From positions 1 through 64,000 of the forward strand of contig CAZGKX010000002.1 in the NCBI GenBank assembly GCA_964525945.1: a stretch of DNA of 64,000 nt. The letters run 5' to 3'. The stretch comes from CAZGKX01 sp964525945 (GTDB taxonomy: Bacteria; Pseudomonadota; Gammaproteobacteria; Legionellales; Legionellaceae). Positions 53,546 through 63,251 of the stretch are shown in pieces. The notes below the pieces were generated by a model that made no database searches, had not been told where the DNA came from, and worked only from the letters and a program-made list of their open reading frames with translations. A program made the translations under genes and the position numbers. The first letter of the stretch is position 1, and every line of letters starts with the position of its first letter.

Positions 53546-55909
53546 TCAATTTCGTAACGGCTTGCCTGTTTCCAATAAGTGAGCAATGCGTGCTTGTGTT
53601 AAAGGAGTTGCGGCCAATGCCATGAAAGCTGTTTTCTCTAAATGCAACAACCAATTTTCATCGACCAAAGTGCCTTGATTCACATCACCACCACAGAGCA
53701 CATGCGCCAATTGACTTGCAAGGAAATAATCGTGTTGAGACATAAAGCCACCCTCTAACCAATTCACAAGCCCGCTCTGTAACAAGGCTTTGCCTTCGCG
53801 CCCTGCCACGGCAAAACGTGTTTGCAAGGGAGGTAAGTAATTCGCAGCATTCATGGCTTTTACTTTTGCCAGAGCCGCATAGAGCACCTCGTTTGCATGC
53901 ATCACCCAACTATCGTTGGCTTTTAAATAGCCCCGTTGCAATGCTTCTGGAGCACTTCCTGCAACCACAGCGGTTGCGATTTGTTCAAAGTAAACTCGGA
54001 TATAATCCATCAAATTTTTACTTTGTGCCGCCGCTGCCCGCACGGCCATTTCTTTGCATCCACCACCGGCAGGAATCAACCCAACACCTGCTTCAACCAA
54101 ACCAGGGTACGCTTCAAAAGACGCGACAACGGCATCACAATGCATCATCAACTCGCAACCACCACCCAAAGCTCGTCCTCTGAGTGCCGCGACCACAGGA
54201 ATAAAACTATATTTCAAACGCATCGCCAATTGTTGAAATTGACTGATCATGGTTTCTAAAGCGGTCATGTTATTGGCTTGAATCAGACCGGCGACCCCGC
54301 GTAGATCCGCGCCCGAACTGAAATTATTAGCATCGGTCTGATAAACAATCACACCCTGGCAATCACGCTCTGCAACATCCATGGCTTGATTAAAGCCATC
54401 CAATACCGCTTGCCCAATGGTGTTGGCTTTGCTTTTAAACGATAACACCGCCACCTCATCTTTGAGATGAAACAAATGCACACCCTCATTTTCATACAAC
54501 GTGGTGGTTTTATGCTGAACCGGTGTCGTCATGTTTTCAGACAGTATTTGACGTTGATACACAGGTAGCTGGCTCGCTTGTTTAAATTCATTTTTTGCCG
54601 GAGAAAAAGCCCCTTTGTTGCAATAAAAATTATCAATATTGAACAACCACTGCGGCAATTCAGCTTGACTCATCGCTCGCTTTGTCTCCATTGTGCAAGC
54701 GATATAACTTCGCATTTGATCGACTCCCGCTGCTTGCCAAGTTTCAAAAGGACCATATTGCCAACCAAATCCCCAACGCACAGCTGAGTCCACATCACGA
54801 ACGGTATCAGCGATTGCCTCCAAATGGTATGCGCTGTAGTGAAATAAATCACTAAAGCATGCGCTTAAAAACCGCGCTTGTGGATCCTCTGATGCCATCA
54901 ATTTTTGCATACGCGCTTGCGGCTCTTTGATTTTCATGATGGTTTTTACATCATCACTGACCACGCCACTGGCTTGGCGATATTCTGTGCGTCCTACATC
55001 ATAAACTTCAATGTGTTTGGCATTTTTTCGGTAAATACCCTGGCCTGTTTTTTGCCCCAAATGACCTTCCTCAATGAGGTGAGTCAACCAATCCGGCAAT
55101 TGAAAATAAGCATGCCAAGGATCATTGGTTAATTGTTGCTGCATGTTTTTCACCACATGCTGCAGCGTATCCAATCCGACCACATCCATTGTTCTGAACG
55201 TGGCTGATTTAGGCCGCCCTAATAAAACGCCGGTCAAAGCATCCACTTCATCCAGACCCAATTTCATGGTTTCTGCATGATGCAATGTTGCCAAAATGGA
55301 AAAAACACCGATGCGATTGGCGATAAAATTAGGGGTGTCTTTTGCACGAACAACCCCTTTTCCCAAATACCTCGTTAACCAACTTTCCAAACTATCCATC
55401 AAATCCGGCGATGTGGTTTTGGCCGGGATGATTTCTGCTAAATGCATGTAACGCGGGGGGTTAAAAAAATGCACCCCGCAAAAACGATGGTGATGCGAAG
55501 CAGGCAAAACCGTGATTAACTCATTGATACTTAACCCAGATGTGTTGCTGACCAGAATCGATTTTTTGTTTAAAAAAGGAGTAATGCGCTGGTACAATGC
55601 TTCTTTCCAATCCAAACGTTCCGCAATGGCTTCGATGATCAAATCACACGTGCCTAATTCCGGTAAATGATCCGCGTAGTTGCGCGCTTGCAACAAAGAC
55701 GCTGTGCGCGTTGTTGCCAACGGTGATGGCTTTAATTTCTGCAACTGCACAATGGCTTTATCCACAAGGCCATTGTGCGGCCCCTCTTTCGCTTCCAGAT
55801 CATAAAGCAACGTCTCAAAACCAGCATTCACACAATGTGCTGCAATTTGAGCTCCCATTACACCTGCGCCTAAAACCGCAATTTTTTTAATAAAAAATGG
55901 TTCTGTCAT
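53546..55909 (-). CDS. 3-hydroxyacyl-CoA dehydrogenase / enoyl-CoA hydratase (FadN-like)
   Basis: Bifunctional beta-oxidation enzyme of 787 aa. Unlike E. coli FadB, the dehydrogenase comes first: Rossmann KIAVLGAGVMGAQIAAHCVN, DLIIEAIAERLDWKEALY, GVHFFNPPRYMHLAEIIPA, TPNFIANRIGVF. The crotonase domain is C-terminal (FSSGADLRGVAGLI, GRALGGGCELMMHCD, LVEAGVGLIPAGGGC). This order matches FadN of Bacillus-type systems. The start is M8 of the longer frame, with no strong ribosome-binding site seen. It lies 105 bases downstream of the aldehyde dehydrogenase. Confidence 0.92.
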   Translation of the reverse strand: MTEPFFIKKIAVLGAGVMGAQIAAHCVNAGFETLLYDLEAKEGPHNGLVDKAIVQLQKLKPSPLATTRTASLLQARNYADHLPELGTCDLIIEAIAERLDWKEALYQRITPFLNKKSILVSNTSGLSINELITVLPASHHHRFCGVHFFNPPRYMHLAEIIPAKTTSPDLMDSLESWLTRYLGKGVVRAKDTPNFIANRIGVFSILATLHHAETMKLGLDEVDALTGVLLGRPKSATFRTMDVVGLDTLQHVVKNMQQQLTNDPWHAYFQLPDWLTHLIEEGHLGQKTGQGIYRKNAKHIEVYDVGRTEYRQASGVVSDDVKTIMKIKEPQARMQKLMASEDPQARFLSACFSDLFHYSAYHLEAIADTVRDVDSAVRWGFGWQYGPFETWQAAGVDQMRSYIACTMETKRAMSQAELPQWLFNIDNFYCNKGAFSPAKNEFKQASQLPVYQRQILSENMTTPVQHKTTTLYENEGVHLFHLKDEVAVLSFKSKANTIGQAVLDGFNQAMDVAERDCQGVIVYQTDANNFSSGADLRGVAGLIQANNMTALETMISQFQQLAMRLKYSFIPVVAALRGRALGGGCELMMHCDAVVASFEAYPGLVEAGVGLIPAGGGCKEMAVRAAAAQSKNLMDYIRVYFEQIATAVVAGSAPEALQRGYLKANDSWVMHANEVLYAALAKVKAMNAANYLPPLQTRFAVAGREGKALLQSGLVNWLEGGFMSQHDYFLASQLAHVLCGGDVNQGTLVDENWLLHLEKTAFMALAATPLTQARIAHLLETGKPLRN

Positions 55910-56014
55910 GGTTAGTATCCTAATGTGCATCTATAAATAAGTAAGGTGTGATAGCGTGGACAAAAAAGAGCACCGCGATGCCCACGCTATAGTTTGTGAT
56001 CATTCGGGCCGCTT

Positions 56015-57529
56015 TTAAATATTAAACTTAATACCCTGCGCTAATGGCAGTTCATCCCCCCAATTGATCGTATTGGTCTGGCGACGCATGTAGCCTTTCC
56101 AAGAATCAGAGCCGGACTCACGCCCCCCTCCTGTTTCTTTTTCGCCACCAAATGCTCCCCCGATTTCCGCTCCAGACGTGCCGATATTGACATTGGCTAT
56201 GCCACAATCACTGCCCATGGCGCTTAAATAGCGTTCAGCATGATTTAAATTTTGCGTGAATAAAGCTGACGATAAACCTTGTGGAACAGCATTTTGCAAA
56301 ATGATTGCTTCCGAAAGTTTTTGGTAGGTCATCACGTATAAGATAGGTGCAAACGTTTCTGTTTGGACAATGCTGTGGCTATTTTGCAAACCAACTACCA
56401 GGGTTGGCTGCACAAAATGGCCTGCGCGTTGCACCGCGTCACCGCCCACCAAAATGGTGCCACCCGCGTCTTGAATGGAGCGAATGGCTTGTTTGAATTG
56501 CTCAACAGCATCGCCATCAATCAACGGCCCCATTAGATTTTTAGTGTCCAAGGGATCACCTATCGTCACTTGCTTATAAGCATGTTGCAAACGTTTAATA
56601 ACGGTGGGGTATTGGGACTCATGCACGAACAAACGACGCGTCGAGGTGCACCGTTGCCCGGCTGTACCGACTGCTCCAAAAACAATCGCAGGAATGGCCA
56701 AGTCAAGATTAGCGGACTCATCCAAAATGATAGCGTTGTTTCCTCCCAACTCAAGGATACTGCGGCCCAGGCGAGCAGCAACAGCCGCAGCGACTCGTTT
56801 TCCAATAGCGGTCGAACCAGTGAATGAAACAAGCGGAACACGCGTGTCGTTCACAAAGGCATCCGTTATTTCGCGTGATTCGGGTATGATCAAGGAGAAA
56901 ATGGCTGGGCAATCGTTTTTCTTCAGCACCTCATTGCAGATATTCTGCACAGCAATAGCGCATAAAGGTGTTTTGGCGGAGGGCTTCCAAACGGTCACAT
57001 TTCCACAAATTGCCGCAATAAAAGCATTCCAAGCCCACACCGCGACTGGAAAGTTAAACGCAGAAATAATGCCAACAACCCCATAAGGGTGCCATTGTTC
57101 ATACATGCGATGATTGGGGCGTTCAGAGTGCATGGTTTTGCCATAAAGCATCCTGGATTGACCCACCGCAAAATCAGCGATATCAATCATTTCTTGCACT
57201 TCACCATCACCTTCTTGCTTGGATTTTCCCATTTCCAAAGAAACCAAACTCCCCAACCAATCTTTGTGATCACGGAGGGCTTGGCCTATTTGTCGAATGA
57301 TTTCACCTCGCAAGGGTGCTGGTTTTTCTCGCCAAGCCAGAAAAGCACTCTGAGCTCGTTCCATGATGCATTCATAATCGTCCATATTGCTGGTGGCAAT
57401 TTCAGCAATCACCGCATTGGTTGTGGGGTTGATGGACACTAAACGTGACTCTCTTATTACACTGCTCCAATCTCCCGAAGAAGCACCTGGATTAAGCGCA
57501 TTGATTGATAACCGTTTTAATAAATCCAT
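56015..57529 (-). CDS. Aminoadipate-semialdehyde dehydrogenase (ALDH7A1-like)
   Basis: NAD-dependent aldehyde dehydrogenase converting alpha-aminoadipic semialdehyde (piperideine-6-carboxylate) to 2-aminoadipate in lysine catabolism. The antiquitin-type features are GVVGIISAFNFPVAVWAWN, ILELGGNNAIILDE, catalytic Cys in GTAGQRCTSTRRLF, and the C-terminal EIGGAFGGEKETGGGRESGS. At 504 aa it is normal. The gene starts five bases after the saccharopine dehydrogenase stop, so the pair is an operon. Confidence 0.92.
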   Translation of the reverse strand: MDLLKRLSINALNPGASSGDWSSVIRESRLVSINPTTNAVIAEIATSNMDDYECIMERAQSAFLAWREKPAPLRGEIIRQIGQALRDHKDWLGSLVSLEMGKSKQEGDGEVQEMIDIADFAVGQSRMLYGKTMHSERPNHRMYEQWHPYGVVGIISAFNFPVAVWAWNAFIAAICGNVTVWKPSAKTPLCAIAVQNICNEVLKKNDCPAIFSLIIPESREITDAFVNDTRVPLVSFTGSTAIGKRVAAAVAARLGRSILELGGNNAIILDESANLDLAIPAIVFGAVGTAGQRCTSTRRLFVHESQYPTVIKRLQHAYKQVTIGDPLDTKNLMGPLIDGDAVEQFKQAIRSIQDAGGTILVGGDAVQRAGHFVQPTLVVGLQNSHSIVQTETFAPILYVMTYQKLSEAIILQNAVPQGLSSALFTQNLNHAERYLSAMGSDCGIANVNIGTSGAEIGGAFGGEKETGGGRESGSDSWKGYMRRQTNTINWGDELPLAQGIKFNI

Positions 57530-57534
57530 GCTCG

Positions 57535-58639
57535 CTATTCTCCGAAATATTGACCAAAACGATTGCTTAACAAATCCGCTAATTTAAATTGTTCTTGGTA
57601 AACAAAGCCACGGTATTCATTGGCTTGCCCCATCATTAAATCAATAACAGCACACACACCAGAAGCCGTGCTCACTTGGATTGCAGTCCATTCAATGCCT
57701 TGGATAACTTTAGGGTACATTGTCTTAACATAGTTTTTTTCAATGAACTCCCCTTGTTGGTACCCTTCAACGGAAACATAAACGATGATCATATCTTGGT
57801 ACGTTTTTGGAACAGCATGTTCCAACACACGTTTTAACGTCTCGCGATCTGTGTTGAGCCCTAGGTCATTCATTAAGAAGCGCATTTTTTCACAATGACC
57901 CGGGTAACGAATGGTTTTGTATTGCAAGCTTNNNNNNNNNNCTTTGAATTTTTACCTGATACTGTTCTGCAAGGCTTCCTAAACCACCCGAGGTATTAAA
58001 TGCTTCGTATTCTTGACCATTCAGTTGAATGGATTCTAAACCTTCTAAAGGCTGCAAGGTCATCATACGACCGCCTTCAATCCCAAAACAGGGGTTGCCG
58101 TATTGGTTGATGAGACCATCGGTCGACCATGTCAATGAATAACACAGGGCGTTGCTTGCACGTTGTGGTAATGCACCAACACGCAGTTTAGCATGCAAGC
58201 ATTCATCAAACTCTTGCATGATGCTGTTGGCGACAATGCTAATAAATCCTGGTGCCAATCCGCATTGAGGAACAAAAGCCGTTTCTGCCCCTTGCGCTAT
58301 TGTTTTAATGGCCTGAGTTATAGCCGTGTCTTCTGTTAAATCAAAATAATGGGCTTTGGAGTTTTTAGCAGCTTGTGCGACATGGGTGTTTAAAAAATAC
58401 GGTAAACTTGAGACCACGATATTGATTTGATGTTTCAACAAATAATCACGCATTGCATCTTGATCGTAAACATCCAGCGATACTGTTTTTATCTCAGGCA
58501 TGGCACGCAATAACCGTGTAACGTCTTTGCCTTCAAATTCAACATCCAGCAAATGAATTTGATAATCGCCGCACTCCCCTAACAAACAAGCAATTAGACT
58601 ACCCACTTTGCCTGCTCCTGCAATCAACACGTTATACAT
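57535..58639 (-). CDS. Saccharopine dehydrogenase, interrupted by an N-run
   Basis: Cytoplasmic enzyme releasing glutamate and aminoadipate semialdehyde from saccharopine. The N-terminal Rossmann fold is MYNVLIAGAGKVGSLIACLL; VVSSLPYFLNTHVAQAAKN, FDLTEDTAIT and VPQCGLAPGFISIVANSIMQ follow. A 10-N gap interrupts the C-terminal part, after which KTIRYPGHCEKMRFLMNDL and the C-terminus continue in another frame; the gap size, not a mutation, is the likely cause. Combined length is about 370 aa. A start at MYNV with GGAG upstream is preferred, though ATGs lie five and two codons earlier. Lysine-ketoglutarate reductase is not adjacent. Confidence 0.85.
57932..57941. other. Assembly gap (10 N) inside saccharopine dehydrogenase
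   Basis: Ten N immediately after an AAGCTT hexamer; they shift the two halves of the gene out of frame. Confidence 0.95.
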
Positions 58640-58757
58640 ACCATCCATCTCCATTTGATAACGAATCCTTATCCTACACGTCCTTAAAAGAATATTAAAG
58701 CTTGATCTTTTTTATAGACTCCTCTATCTTGCCTGGTTTAAGTCCATTTTTTTCGTG

Positions 58758-60317
58758 ATGCTGCAAACCTCCGTTGTCAATAAACAATTCTCTCGCATCA
58801 AATCGGCAATTCGCGATCAATGGCTGTGGCGTTGCCTTTTCGCAGGCATTCTCGTGCCGTGTGGGTTTGCACCCATTCATTTGCCAGGGCTCGCTATCCT
58901 GGGTATGGCGTTATTGTTTGCCCAATTGCAACAACAGCCCCGCAAGCAAGCATTTATCAATGGTTTTATTTTTGGCTTGGGGTTTTTAGGGGTTGGCGTG
59001 TCGTGGATTTATGTCAGTGTTCATGAATACGGCCATCTTAACGCCCTCGTTTCTGCAATAATCACTTTGTTTTTTGTTTTTTATTTAGCTATTTACCCAG
59101 GTTTAGTCGCTTTATTGTACAGCCAACTGTCTATAAAGCGTTCGATGTTACTGCAGTGTTTTCTATTTAGTGCCCTTTGGTGCTTGGGTGAGTATGCACG
59201 CTCCACGTTTCTCAGTGGCTTCCCCTGGTTGCTGCTTGGTTACGCACAAATAGACACCCCATTAAAACATTTATTGCCGATCATTGGCGTCTACGGTACA
59301 GGTTTTTTTGCCTGTTTGAGTGCGACCTTCTTGGTGGCCAGCGTATTCAGCAAACGCCCACTGAAATACCTCTACCTCATGGCATTCATTGCCATTTTAC
59401 TGGCACCAGGGTTGCTTCACAAAATAGAATGGACCACGGTGAACCCTACCCCAATCTCGGTCGCAGTGGTTCAGCCTAACTTATCCATTCGTGATCAATG
59501 GGATGAACATTTATTTTGGCAGTTATTGCAGCAATACGACGATGCATTTAATCAACTGATTGGCAAAAAGCAACTCATTGTTTTGCCTGAGTCGGCGATT
59601 CCTTTGCCGGCAAGCTACATTCACGATTTTATGGACAACATTCACCAACGCGCCAAAGAAATGGGTACCTCCATTTTGCTAGGCATCCCTATGCCTACAA
59701 CGGCTGACGACAACGCGTATTACAACACGCTGACTGCTCTTGGGCGTGCGAAAGGATTTTATTTCAAACAACACTTAGTCCCTTTCGGCGAATTTATTCC
59801 CCAATCGTTTAGAGTTTTAACAGAGTGGCTTTCCATACCCGCCGCCAATATGAAACCAGGCAAATCGAACCAAAAATTGATCCACAGCAACCATTACCCC
59901 ATAGCATCACTCATTTGTTATGAATTAGCGTACCCCCAATTGCTTCGCCAGCAAATGCCGCAAGCCCAGTGGATTGTCTCGATCAGTGACGATGGCTGGT
60001 TTGGCCATTCCTTAGCAATGTACCAACAATTGCAAATGGCCCAGGTCTTGTCCATGTTGACGGGACGTTTCCAAGTGGTTGCCAACAAAGAAGGACTGTC
60101 CTCCATCATTGATGAACATGGGCAATTGCTGCATACACTCCCTGCTTTCACGGCCGGTGTTTTAGAAGCAACCCTTTACCCTGCAACAGGCGCAACACCC
60201 TGGGTACGTTGGGGGGATGGTTGGCTGTTGTTGCTTTGCTTATGCCTGGTGATACTCGCAGGGATCACATCAGCGCGCCGTCACATCACAAACAGAAAAA
60301 TAATAAAACAGGTGTGA
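58758..60317 (+). CDS. lnt: Apolipoprotein N-acyltransferase
   Basis: Inner-membrane enzyme that adds the third acyl chain to lipoproteins. About eight N-terminal transmembrane helices are followed by a nitrilase-like periplasmic domain with the full catalytic set: E278 (VLPESAIPLP), K337 (FKQHLVPFGEFIP) and C387 (LICYELAYP). C-terminal helix LLLLCLCLVILAGI ends it. At 520 aa it is standard. A GTG precedes the ATG. In many Gammaproteobacteria lnt lies near leuS, as here, though with an orphan gene between. Confidence 0.95.
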   Translation: MLQTSVVNKQFSRIKSAIRDQWLWRCLFAGILVPCGFAPIHLPGLAILGMALLFAQLQQQPRKQAFINGFIFGLGFLGVGVSWIYVSVHEYGHLNALVSAIITLFFVFYLAIYPGLVALLYSQLSIKRSMLLQCFLFSALWCLGEYARSTFLSGFPWLLLGYAQIDTPLKHLLPIIGVYGTGFFACLSATFLVASVFSKRPLKYLYLMAFIAILLAPGLLHKIEWTTVNPTPISVAVVQPNLSIRDQWDEHLFWQLLQQYDDAFNQLIGKKQLIVLPESAIPLPASYIHDFMDNIHQRAKEMGTSILLGIPMPTTADDNAYYNTLTALGRAKGFYFKQHLVPFGEFIPQSFRVLTEWLSIPAANMKPGKSNQKLIHSNHYPIASLICYELAYPQLLRQQMPQAQWIVSISDDGWFGHSLAMYQQLQMAQVLSMLTGRFQVVANKEGLSSIIDEHGQLLHTLPAFTAGVLEATLYPATGATPWVRWGDGWLLLLCLCLVILAGITSARRHITNRKIIKQV

Positions 60318-60343
60318 CAATTTAACCCACATAATGGTATAAT
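60314..60343 (+). promoter_or_regulatory. Probable extended -10 promoter for the 873-aa orphan
   Basis: A perfect TATAAT (60338-60343) preceded by TGG gives an extended -10. GTGACA (60314-60319), overlapping the lnt stop, is an 18-base-spaced -35. It lies 30 bases before the orphan start. Confidence 0.55.
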
Positions 60344-60373
60344 CTTCGCCAACATGTTTATGGAGATTGAAAA

Positions 60374-62995
60374 ATGCCACGTTATCATCGAATTTTAGTG
60401 CGTTATCCCCTTGCTGACAGCAATGATTGGTCAGCTTTGCATTGGTGTGATATTGAACTCGGTGACGACAATAAACTTATTTTTCGATTCGCCAAAGCAG
60501 TGACCGATGGAATGCCCGCTGATGATCAGTTTTTTACACTGGACGCTAGCGTTGTAAAAAAGCTACGGGTAAACGATTTATTAGAAGAACAAAAAACATA
60601 TTGCCTGGCGTTGCATGACGAGAAATTGTACCGTTTCGATTTTAGTTTTCAAAATTTAACCAGAGGCAGGGCATGGACACCAACAGCCGCGGAGGAGTGG
60701 TCCAACAGCGACCTCCTACCACCGGCCAAGGCATTTACTTCCGAAGAACAAAAGATCGATCGGCGTTTACAGATGAGAGGCGACGAAGATTATAAAACCG
60801 TAAACGCCGAGAACAAGGACCAACTAGCGAACTTGCATTTGCAACAGCAATCATGGCTAACGGCTCATACTTCTGATAGCGGTGAAAGTGAAGCAAAATC
60901 AGACGCTGAAGACACTGCCGTGGACAGTTCTGCTGCGCAAATATCGACATTAATTTATTATCCGCGCATACTCATCAGCTACCCATTGCCGGCTAGCAAC
61001 GCATGGTCGGTCCCACACTGGTGCGATATTGCGCAAGTAGAGGATGGTACTTTAGACGTTGAGATCGCGGATGCGACGCTTAGCGACAACATGCCTGCTG
61101 ACATTGAATTTGTTAAGTTGGACGCCAACCAAATCAAAAAATTTCGTGTCATCGCCATGGACAATCATCCATCGTATTGCCTAGCATTTAAAGACAACGC
61201 AATGTTTCGCTTTAATGTTAAAGACTCATTTTATCTAAGAGGCCAGCGCTGGAACGCCTCGGACAGCAACCACCCGTGGCATAATGAACAGCCGCAACGA
61301 CCCGCGACGATGTTTACTGGCGCAGAAACAAGTGGTGATCCCCGACTCATTATGACCTCTGACACCGACCATCATGCCATTGCCGCGATTGACGCCACTG
61401 ATTTTAAAACAGTGTATAAAACCTGGTTTGATAAACTTCAAGCCGAACAAAACAAACAACAAGCGGCCCTAGCAGATAAAGAACAAGAGGCAAAAGCCAA
61501 TCGAACGATTTTAGCGCATTGGGCAAAGGAAAAAAATACTCTTGAGTTAAGCGCAGAAAATGTTGCCTCCAAATTAACCCCTGAGCAAGTCGAAATGGTG
61601 CTCAATGTGCTTCACAATCATTTATCTCACCTAAAAGCCGCCTCTCCTAGCGAAGAATCTTACACTACAGCATTGCTGGTAGCGCTTAATCGCGCCCATC
61701 GCGAGCAATTGAAAAAAGAGCTGGAGCATGACCAACTCATCGCATTGGACATGTTTCATATGGATTTTTTATACGAAGAAGAAATGGCTGTTTTAAAAGG
61801 TTTTTATGCAGACGATCACCGCTCAACAGCCGATCAACCCCTAAGGTTTGATGTTCATCATTTTATTTTGGATGTTGTGTTTGAAGAATTAAAACGTTAC
61901 CGCGTGGATTTGATTGATGAAGTGTCAAAAACGCACAAAGAAGCATGCACGCCATCGTATCGAAAATTAAAAATTGGCCAAAAGAAAGGGGCTCAGCCAC
62001 CCGCGCCACCCATTGTGCCTCCTAAAGCAAAAGTAACCGTTCCTAAACCTGCTCCACAGAAAAGCTCGTCACCTCCCGTTAGTGATTTAGAGCTCATTAT
62101 GCAAACAATCCTGGGTAGCGACAACACTAAGATTAATACCGAATTATTAAATGATTTACTGGATGGTACCACTCCACTTGCTGCGATTCTGCACACGGAA
62201 GGGTTAACACCTACGAAAAAAGCATGGATAATAGACGTTGTGATGGCGCATCCATCAAAAATCACCGACTTCCCAACTTTTGGTGATTTTCTCGATTTAT
62301 TGCTCCATACAGAAATTGAAGCAATTTTGACAAAAATCCCACGCCAGAAACTCCTGGATTTAACTTATGATGGTACGTTTTTTATTCAACTGATTCAAAA
62401 ATACGATGGAGCTAATGTTTTACCTCGTTTATTGCAACAATGTCCTAATTCCACAATATTGCTGGATTATAAACTATCAACGCTCATTGACAGCATCGAT
62501 GCAACGGAACACTCCGAAATTATCGACAAAGCCAATGCTGTAAAAGATGCGTTTAGGGCAATGATGAACACCGATGATCTAGATGAAACGGAGGAATTTG
62601 ATGAGACGGAGCTAGAAAATATTGTCGATGCGCTTCGGCTTACTATTCAACTGTTGGAAGCTAAACCAGGCCATGACCGGGCTGCCTGTCTGGATGAGTA
62701 CAGAACATTTGCAAACGTTAATGCCAGTAACAATGTAAATTGGACAATAGCGAGCGTGCTCATGCTGGCATTGGGAGTGGCCGTTGTGGCAGCCGGCATA
62801 TTCATTGCTATCACCGGTGCAGGCGTAGGAGTAAGTACGGGTTTATGCCTTGGCGGTGTTTCAATCGCAACGGTAGGGTTGAGTATGTTTTCCAGCAAAC
62901 CTTCTCCAAACTCACTTACCGCCGAACAAGAGTTGATGGTTGATCTGGCTGACGAAATTGAAGCCCTGGATCCGAGCATTACATTGATATTTTGA
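60374..62995 (+). CDS. Large orphan protein with duplicated N-terminal domain; candidate effector
   Basis: An 873-aa protein with an internal duplication. Unit 1 (residues 4-160) and unit 2 (195-352) share HRILVRYPLADSNDWSALHW versus PRILISYPLPASNAWSVPHW, MPAD, KKLRV/KKFRV and YCLAL/YCLAF. A charged helical region follows (LNRAHREQLKKELEHDQLIA), then a Pro-rich linker (PPAPPIVPPKAKVTVPKPAP). Near the C-terminus one hydrophobic hairpin (ASVLMLALGVAVVAAGIFIA then a Gly-rich helix) precedes an acidic block (TAEQELMVDLADEIEALD) and a hydrophobic end (SITLIF), a pattern expected of Dot/Icm substrates. The start has GGAG upstream. Function unknown. Confidence 0.72.
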   Translation: MPRYHRILVRYPLADSNDWSALHWCDIELGDDNKLIFRFAKAVTDGMPADDQFFTLDASVVKKLRVNDLLEEQKTYCLALHDEKLYRFDFSFQNLTRGRAWTPTAAEEWSNSDLLPPAKAFTSEEQKIDRRLQMRGDEDYKTVNAENKDQLANLHLQQQSWLTAHTSDSGESEAKSDAEDTAVDSSAAQISTLIYYPRILISYPLPASNAWSVPHWCDIAQVEDGTLDVEIADATLSDNMPADIEFVKLDANQIKKFRVIAMDNHPSYCLAFKDNAMFRFNVKDSFYLRGQRWNASDSNHPWHNEQPQRPATMFTGAETSGDPRLIMTSDTDHHAIAAIDATDFKTVYKTWFDKLQAEQNKQQAALADKEQEAKANRTILAHWAKEKNTLELSAENVASKLTPEQVEMVLNVLHNHLSHLKAASPSEESYTTALLVALNRAHREQLKKELEHDQLIALDMFHMDFLYEEEMAVLKGFYADDHRSTADQPLRFDVHHFILDVVFEELKRYRVDLIDEVSKTHKEACTPSYRKLKIGQKKGAQPPAPPIVPPKAKVTVPKPAPQKSSSPPVSDLELIMQTILGSDNTKINTELLNDLLDGTTPLAAILHTEGLTPTKKAWIIDVVMAHPSKITDFPTFGDFLDLLLHTEIEAILTKIPRQKLLDLTYDGTFFIQLIQKYDGANVLPRLLQQCPNSTILLDYKLSTLIDSIDATEHSEIIDKANAVKDAFRAMMNTDDLDETEEFDETELENIVDALRLTIQLLEAKPGHDRAACLDEYRTFANVNASNNVNWTIASVLMLALGVAVVAAGIFIAITGAGVGVSTGLCLGGVSIATVGLSMFSSKPSPNSLTAEQELMVDLADEIEALDPSITLIF
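60383..60853 (+). repeat. Unit 1 of the tandem domain duplication
   Basis: Encodes residues 4-160 of the 873-aa orphan. Protein-level identity with unit 2 is clear in several blocks (YPL, HWCDI, MPAD, YCLA), while the DNA has diverged, so the duplication is old. Confidence 0.75.
60956..61429 (+). repeat. Unit 2 of the tandem domain duplication
   Basis: Encodes residues 195-352 of the 873-aa orphan, joined to unit 1 by a Ser/Asp/Glu-rich linker. Confidence 0.75.
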
Positions 62996-63029
62996 AGAAT
63001 GCTTCATAGGTCCATGTACCATGTTTTAT

Positions 63030-63074
63030 GCGGTATCCAGACGATCGTTATTTCAGATCGAAATTGGATGCCGC
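63030..63074 (+). repeat. Family C repeat copy
   Basis: GCGGTATCCAGACGATCG and CAGATCGAAATTGGATGCCG are imperfect inverted repeats, and the right half resembles the element near 34.12 kb. It lies after the 873-aa orphan and may act as its terminator. Confidence 0.5.
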
Positions 63075-63251
63075 CTATGAAACGCAGAACGTAGGTATGC
63101 TGGGCCTTTCTTTTACCGACTTACCATTCATAAACACAAAACATAAAACCTAGCTCTTTCTATTTATATTTCTCTTCTCTTCACCCAACCTCTTGCTGCC
63201 ACACTCAAGAGGCGTTATCCTTATCAACCTCACAATTTTAATGTTTAAACC

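Noticed and set aside
57535..58654. Saccharopine dehydrogenase as two separate genes
   Set aside because: The two frames meet exactly at a ten-N gap and their protein segments continue one family, so they are one gene.
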